Below, one piece after another: positions 4,424 to 6,818 of a DNA stretch of 6,818 nt. This DNA comes from Burkholderiales bacterium. GTDB lineage: Bacteria > Pseudomonadota > Gammaproteobacteria > Burkholderiales > Casimicrobiaceae. Below the pieces are notes generated by a model that was given only the letters and a program-made list of their open reading frames with translations, was not told the DNA's origin and searched no databases. The first letter of the stretch is position 1, and each line of letters begins with the position of its first letter. The position numbers and the translations under genes are program-made. The DNA lies in contig JANXNO010000369.1 of NCBI GenBank assembly GCA_025354075.1, positions 1 through 6,818 on the forward strand, given 5' to 3'.

Positions 4424-5941
4424 TCACACGAAGACGCCTGCCATCTTGAGTAATTCGGACATGCGAAATTTTTTGATAATCGGCACCCACGAGGCTGGTG
4501 CGTGAACTACGGAGTCAGGATCGCTGTCGAGTAGTCCGTAGAAGAGCTCGGCGTTGATACGGCCACCTACAGGGCCGAGTTGTGTGCCGATCGCCTGCAT
4601 TGCGGCGTCGCGGAGCGGGCCGCCACCGTTGTTGGTTTCAGCGTCGCGCACTGCTTGTTCCGCCTCGCACAGAATGTAGAACCACAGCGGGGTTTGCGTC
4701 GTCAGACGTGGGTCAATGTCGTTGATGCGATTGCGTGCGGTTTGTCCATCGACGCTGGGTCGAGTGGTCATTGCCGATGCGGCGAGTGGTGCTACGCCGA
4801 TGGCCGCGGCAACCTCCTGTCCGGTAGCCAGGCGGAACAGATTGCCGCGCAGCAAATTGCGCTCGCCGAGCGATTTGTGCGGGTCGCCACTTGACACGAT
4901 TTGCGGCGGCAAATGCGCCAGCGGATTGGTGATCGTGGTGTCGAGTTTGTAGCTAAATTGCAGCCGTGTTTCGCTCACCGTCGTGTTGCGGGCAAGCTCG
5001 CCCGGAGGAGGCGTGGCGCTGCCGCTCGCCTCGTTCGCGGCATCGTAGAAAAATGATCGCCATTTAATGTCGTGATCGAGCGGCAGCGGGCCGAAACCGA
5101 CCAAACTTTCGGCCGTGCCGATCGCATCAAAAATCTGCGCTTTGAAGCCGGGATTTAAGCGATAACCGTCACGCACCATTGAGTGCCCCATGCGGTAGGC
5201 GGCGCCCGAAAACTCCAGTGGAATCGTGCTGCGTTTGCTCTCGGTAAAAAGCTTGTAGCCCAAGTTGCCGCGAAGCTTTCGATCAGCCAAAAATTTGTCG
5301 AGCACGTCGCCATGAATCAAACGTGGCAAAAAGTCGTCAGTGAGCACACGTTGATACGTCCAGCGTACTTCGCGGCGAGCCGCAGCGAACAGCGCGTCGC
5401 CTTTAAGGCCGGTGGTTTTAAGCTGCGCCACCACGGCGTTGTGAAACTTGATGAGGGCGAGTTGTAGTTGGCAGACGATTGAATTTTCATCGTTGCGTGG
5501 GTCGCCAATAATGGCGCGGCCGTTGCTCGCTCGCGGCAGGTCTCGACCAACATCAATGAGTGACGCGCCGTCGGCGGCGTACATATAAGGTCGGTCTGAG
5601 GGGCCGCTGCCGTACAGGCAGTCGAGGTCAAGCCGTGGCGAGCGCTCGTTGGACGGGCGCGAGTCGCCACCGGCAGCAAGCGAGGACTGCGTGTCAAAGG
5701 TCAGGTCGTGGTCAACGAGTTGACTCAAGTAAGTAAAACCGGCGGGCATGAAGGGGTTTTCTTCAGTGTCGGGTTCGTCGTTAGGGGGCTCTGGCTCTTT
5801 GGCGGCTTCCATGATTTGTGCCAATGCTTTGAGCGTCGCATCATCGTAGCTGGTGTGCGAAGGAGGAAGTAGTCGTCCTGGGGATGCAGATTCGAGGCCG
5901 CTGGCGTCGCCGCCGTGAAGGCCGGTGGGCAGTAGTTTCAT
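4424..5941 (-). CDS. Animal-type heme peroxidase (peroxidase-cyclooxygenase superfamily), 505 residues
   Basis: The protein reduces hydrogen peroxide using a heme group and oxidises halides or organic substrates; which ones cannot be told. Aligning by eye with human myeloperoxidase, QLVDHDLTFD (74-83) supplies the distal His78, with Asp77 at the heme-ester position and Asp79 at the calcium position. SPRLDLDCLYGS (101-112) is the second calcium loop. GDPRNDENS (146-154) gives catalytic Arg149 and Glu152, the second ester position. YRMGHSMV (249-256) gives the proximal His253, and Asn362 in ERNLLRGNLF may be its hydrogen-bond partner. The myeloperoxidase Met next to Glu is Asn153 here, so no sulfonium link is expected. 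TPLWFYILCEAE (417-428) and LGPVGGRINAE (455-465) are conserved in bacterial members. ATG 5941 has GGAG 7 bases upstream. There is no signal peptide or membrane segment, so cytoplasmic or non-classical export is inferred. The gene is intact and monocistronic. Confidence 0.93.
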   Translation of the reverse strand: MKLLPTGLHGGDASGLESASPGRLLPPSHTSYDDATLKALAQIMEAAKEPEPPNDEPDTEENPFMPAGFTYLSQLVDHDLTFDTQSSLAAGGDSRPSNERSPRLDLDCLYGSGPSDRPYMYAADGASLIDVGRDLPRASNGRAIIGDPRNDENSIVCQLQLALIKFHNAVVAQLKTTGLKGDALFAAARREVRWTYQRVLTDDFLPRLIHGDVLDKFLADRKLRGNLGYKLFTESKRSTIPLEFSGAAYRMGHSMVRDGYRLNPGFKAQIFDAIGTAESLVGFGPLPLDHDIKWRSFFYDAANEASGSATPPPGELARNTTVSETRLQFSYKLDTTITNPLAHLPPQIVSSGDPHKSLGERNLLRGNLFRLATGQEVAAAIGVAPLAASAMTTRPSVDGQTARNRINDIDPRLTTQTPLWFYILCEAEQAVRDAETNNGGGPLRDAAMQAIGTQLGPVGGRINAELFYGLLDSDPDSVVHAPASWVPIIKKFRMSELLKMAGVFV

Positions 5942-5948
5942 GGTGAGG

Positions 5949-5952
5949 CTCC
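5949..5952 (-). promoter_or_regulatory. Ribosome binding site of the heme peroxidase gene
   Basis: GGAG on the minus strand lies 7 bases before ATG 5941 and fixes the start; no in-frame start further upstream has comparable support. Confidence 0.75.
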
Positions 5953-5993
5953 GTTTCAGTGTTGATTGGATATGCGCACGGCGACCGAGGCAT

Positions 5994-6013
5994 CAACGGC
6001 GTGTTAGCCGTTG
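5994..6013. repeat. Inverted repeat, 7-base arms, in the peroxidase leader
   Basis: CAACGGC and GCCGTTG flank the 6-base loop GTGTTA. It lies 53-72 bases upstream of the peroxidase start codon, so it could be a leader hairpin or a protein-binding site. No T-run follows on either strand. Confidence 0.55.
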
Positions 6014-6037
6014 GCACACACGCGTGCGCGCGTGTGC
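6014..6037. other. 24-base alternating purine-pyrimidine tract with internal hairpin (Z-DNA candidate)
   Basis: From G6014 to C6037 every step alternates purine and pyrimidine, mostly GC and AC/GT dinucleotides, which is the sequence type that can adopt left-handed Z-DNA under negative supercoiling. Within it, CACACGCG (6017-6024) and CGCGTGTG (6029-6036) form a perfect 8-base stem with loop TGCG, so a cruciform or RNA hairpin is an alternative. It begins 73 bases upstream of the peroxidase start codon. Confidence 0.6.
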
Positions 6038-6203
6038 TCGGATCAGACAGTTTGCGTCAGCGGTCTCCGATCTCCGTGGTGTAGATACAGGACTGCTGTG
6101 GAAGTTGTTCGCAGTAGTAAAGACGAAATTTTCGGTGCAAAGCAGACACAAAATTGGTCGGTATCTTAGGTGTGAACGTTAGACGCCGATTTGACATTTG
6201 CGT

Positions 6204-6221
6204 CCTACCTGTTCGGGTAGG
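6204..6221. repeat. REP-like palindrome upstream of the peroxidase gene
   Basis: CCTACCTGTTCGGGTAGG differs from the palindrome at 4369-4386 by one base in the right arm (A to G), which still allows a T-G wobble pair in single-stranded form. It has the same orientation and a related right flank. An outer T-A pair extends the stem by one. Confidence 0.6.
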
Positions 6222-6223
6222 AG

Positions 6224-6385
6224 CTACGTGTTCATTCGGAGCTGCGGGGTTAGGTCTTGCAGTTCAGCATTTTTGAACTGGGCCGCAGCGCGAAGGGCCA
6301 TACTGCTTAAGGTGGTTTCGTGGAGCACGCGGTGGGTTGTCGCTGCGTTCCGAACCCACTCTGCGGCGTCACGCTCTCGGCTCAA
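6224..6385 (-). other. Possible short coding remnant, up to 53 codons, unrecognised
   Basis: A minus-strand frame runs from TTG 6385 to TAG 6224-6226 and reads like real protein: ERDAAEWVRNAATTHRVLHE, then MALRAAAQFKNAELQDLTPQ and LRMNT. It starts about 18 bases after the stop of the downstream fic gene, in the same direction. There is no ribosome binding site for the TTG; an internal ATG at 6301 would give 25 residues. It is either a small gene after fic or the tail of a lost gene. The fic remnant at 784 has no matching sequence after its stop. An inverted repeat, CAGTTCA and TGAACTG (6260-6280), lies within it. Confidence 0.3.
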
Positions 6386-6818
6386 TCACTATCGCCAGCG
6401 TGTTCAGTCTTCGCGACTAGCCGCCTCCGGATAAAGCTCAGGCAACAAGAACTGGAGGGCATCGAGCGGGAACGCGAAGCGCACCGGGGCGACGTGGCCG
6501 GTGCTGGTGACGAGGCCGGTTTCGATGAGGTTGGATAGCAGCGTGCGGGCGGTGCGCTCGCCGAGCCCGGTCATCTGCTGGAACTCGCCGCGCGTGGTGG
6601 GGCCAGCAAGAAACAGGTGATAGAGCGGCAGCGCCGCCTCGGGGCGGATGCGTTTGTCGTGCGCGGCGCGGAAGCTGATGAGCGCCTGGATGCGGGTCTT
6701 CATGCCGTCGAGATGGAACATGCGGGTCATGAAGCTGACCTGGTCTTCGCAAATACCGACAAACCACTCGCACCAGCGTCGCAGCTCCTTTTCGCTCAGG
6801 TTGCCGCGCCCGTCGAGG
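6381..6818 (-). repeat. Direct repeat A, copy 2 (fic 3' region, runs off the window)
   Basis: This is the partner of 761-1197 in the same orientation, roughly 90 percent identical, and is limited on the right only by the end of the window. Confidence 0.9.
6404..6818 (-). CDS. fic: Fic-family protein, C-terminal part (N-terminus beyond the right edge)
   Basis: The open frame enters from the right edge and ends at the TGA at 6404-6406. The 137 or so visible residues read LDGRGNLSEKELRRWCEWFV, then GICEDQVSFMTRMFHLDGMK, then a winged helix (about 6640-6540, HLFLAGPTTRGEFQQMTGLG and ERTARTLLSNLIETGLV), ending FLLPELYPEAASRED. This is the standard tail of the Fic subclass in which a C-terminal winged helix follows the catalytic core. 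The catalytic HPFxDGNGR motif would lie outside the window, so activity and target cannot be judged. Unlike the copy at 784-1385, the frame is undamaged. The ATG at 6730 is internal, not a start. Fic proteins of this type act in the cytoplasm, usually modifying proteins with AMP. Confidence 0.85.
   Translation of the reverse strand, partial: LDGRGNLSEKELRRWCEWFVGICEDQVSFMTRMFHLDGMKTRIQALISFRAAHDKRIRPEAALPLYHLFLAGPTTRGEFQQMTGLGERTARTLLSNLIETGLVTSTGHVAPVRFAFPLDALQFLLPELYPEAASRED

Larger units (their letters stand above)
5942..6223. other. Intergenic region upstream of the heme peroxidase
   Basis: I find no convincing gene here. It contains the peroxidase ribosome binding site, two adjacent hairpins (5994-6013 and 6017-6036), a long alternating purine-pyrimidine tract and a REP-like palindrome (6204-6221). 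A promoter reading toward the peroxidase must lie in or beyond this stretch, but I could not pick a -35/-10 pair with reasonable spacing on the minus strand. The part 6100-6180 is AT-richer than its surroundings and is the likeliest promoter site. Confidence 0.6.

Noticed and set aside
5317..5697. Alternative minus-strand frame of 126 codons inside the peroxidase gene
   Set aside because: It is out of frame with the intact 505-residue peroxidase and is Thr/Ala/Arg-rich without motifs.

Overview
The window looks like an accessory island from a Gram-negative, probably proteobacterial (perhaps Xanthomonadales-like gammaproteobacterial) chromosome. The grounds are GC-rich coding sequence by eye, REP-like palindromes of the GTAGGAGC type, and families common in that group: a MazF/PemK-type toxin, Fic proteins, type I restriction remnants, YD/Rhs debris and a bacterial animal-type heme peroxidase. 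Taxonomy is inference. There is no rRNA, tRNA, CRISPR array or transposase.

Layout. (1) 3-672, plus strand: the C-terminus of an unrecognised protein, then a 105-residue protein resembling a stand-alone WYL domain. (2) 696-737: a short conserved element (TTAATCAAAGGGG ... TCGAATTCTTA). (3) 784-1385, minus: a decayed fic gene with a frameshift and a ruined catalytic motif. (4) 1524-2285, plus: a toxin-antitoxin operon with a palindromic candidate operator. (5) 2422-3467, minus: the C-terminal piece of a type I restriction specificity subunit carrying six perfect 9-bp repeats, coupled through a GTGA overlap to a phosphoribosyltransferase gene. (6) 3480-3882, minus: a YD-repeat (Rhs-like) fragment. 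(7) 3883-4320, plus: a second copy of the toxin gene, lacking its first 18 codons and its antitoxin. (8) 4424-5941, minus: an intact heme peroxidase of 505 residues, bracketed by two REP-like palindromes and preceded by two hairpins and a Z-DNA-like tract. (9) 6224-6818, minus: a short ORF and the C-terminal part of a second fic gene that is intact as far as the window shows.

The window is a mosaic built from duplicated and broken modules. Two direct repeats stand out: the fic 3' region (761-1197 and 6381-6818, about 5.6 kb apart) and the toxin 3' region with its tail (1925-2366 and 3883-4321, about 1.96 kb apart). Either pair could support deletion or amplification of what lies between. The toxin copies differ at 30 silent but only 5 amino-acid-changing codons out of 119, so they diverged as working genes before copy 2 was truncated.

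Genes likely to be functional are the toxin-antitoxin pair, the heme peroxidase, the WYL-like protein, possibly the phosphoribosyltransferase, and the downstream fic gene if its unseen N-terminus is intact. I see no clear evidence for a wholly new system. The most useful leads are the conserved boundary elements, the phosphoribosyltransferase coupled to a restriction subunit tail, and the structured DNA upstream of the peroxidase.
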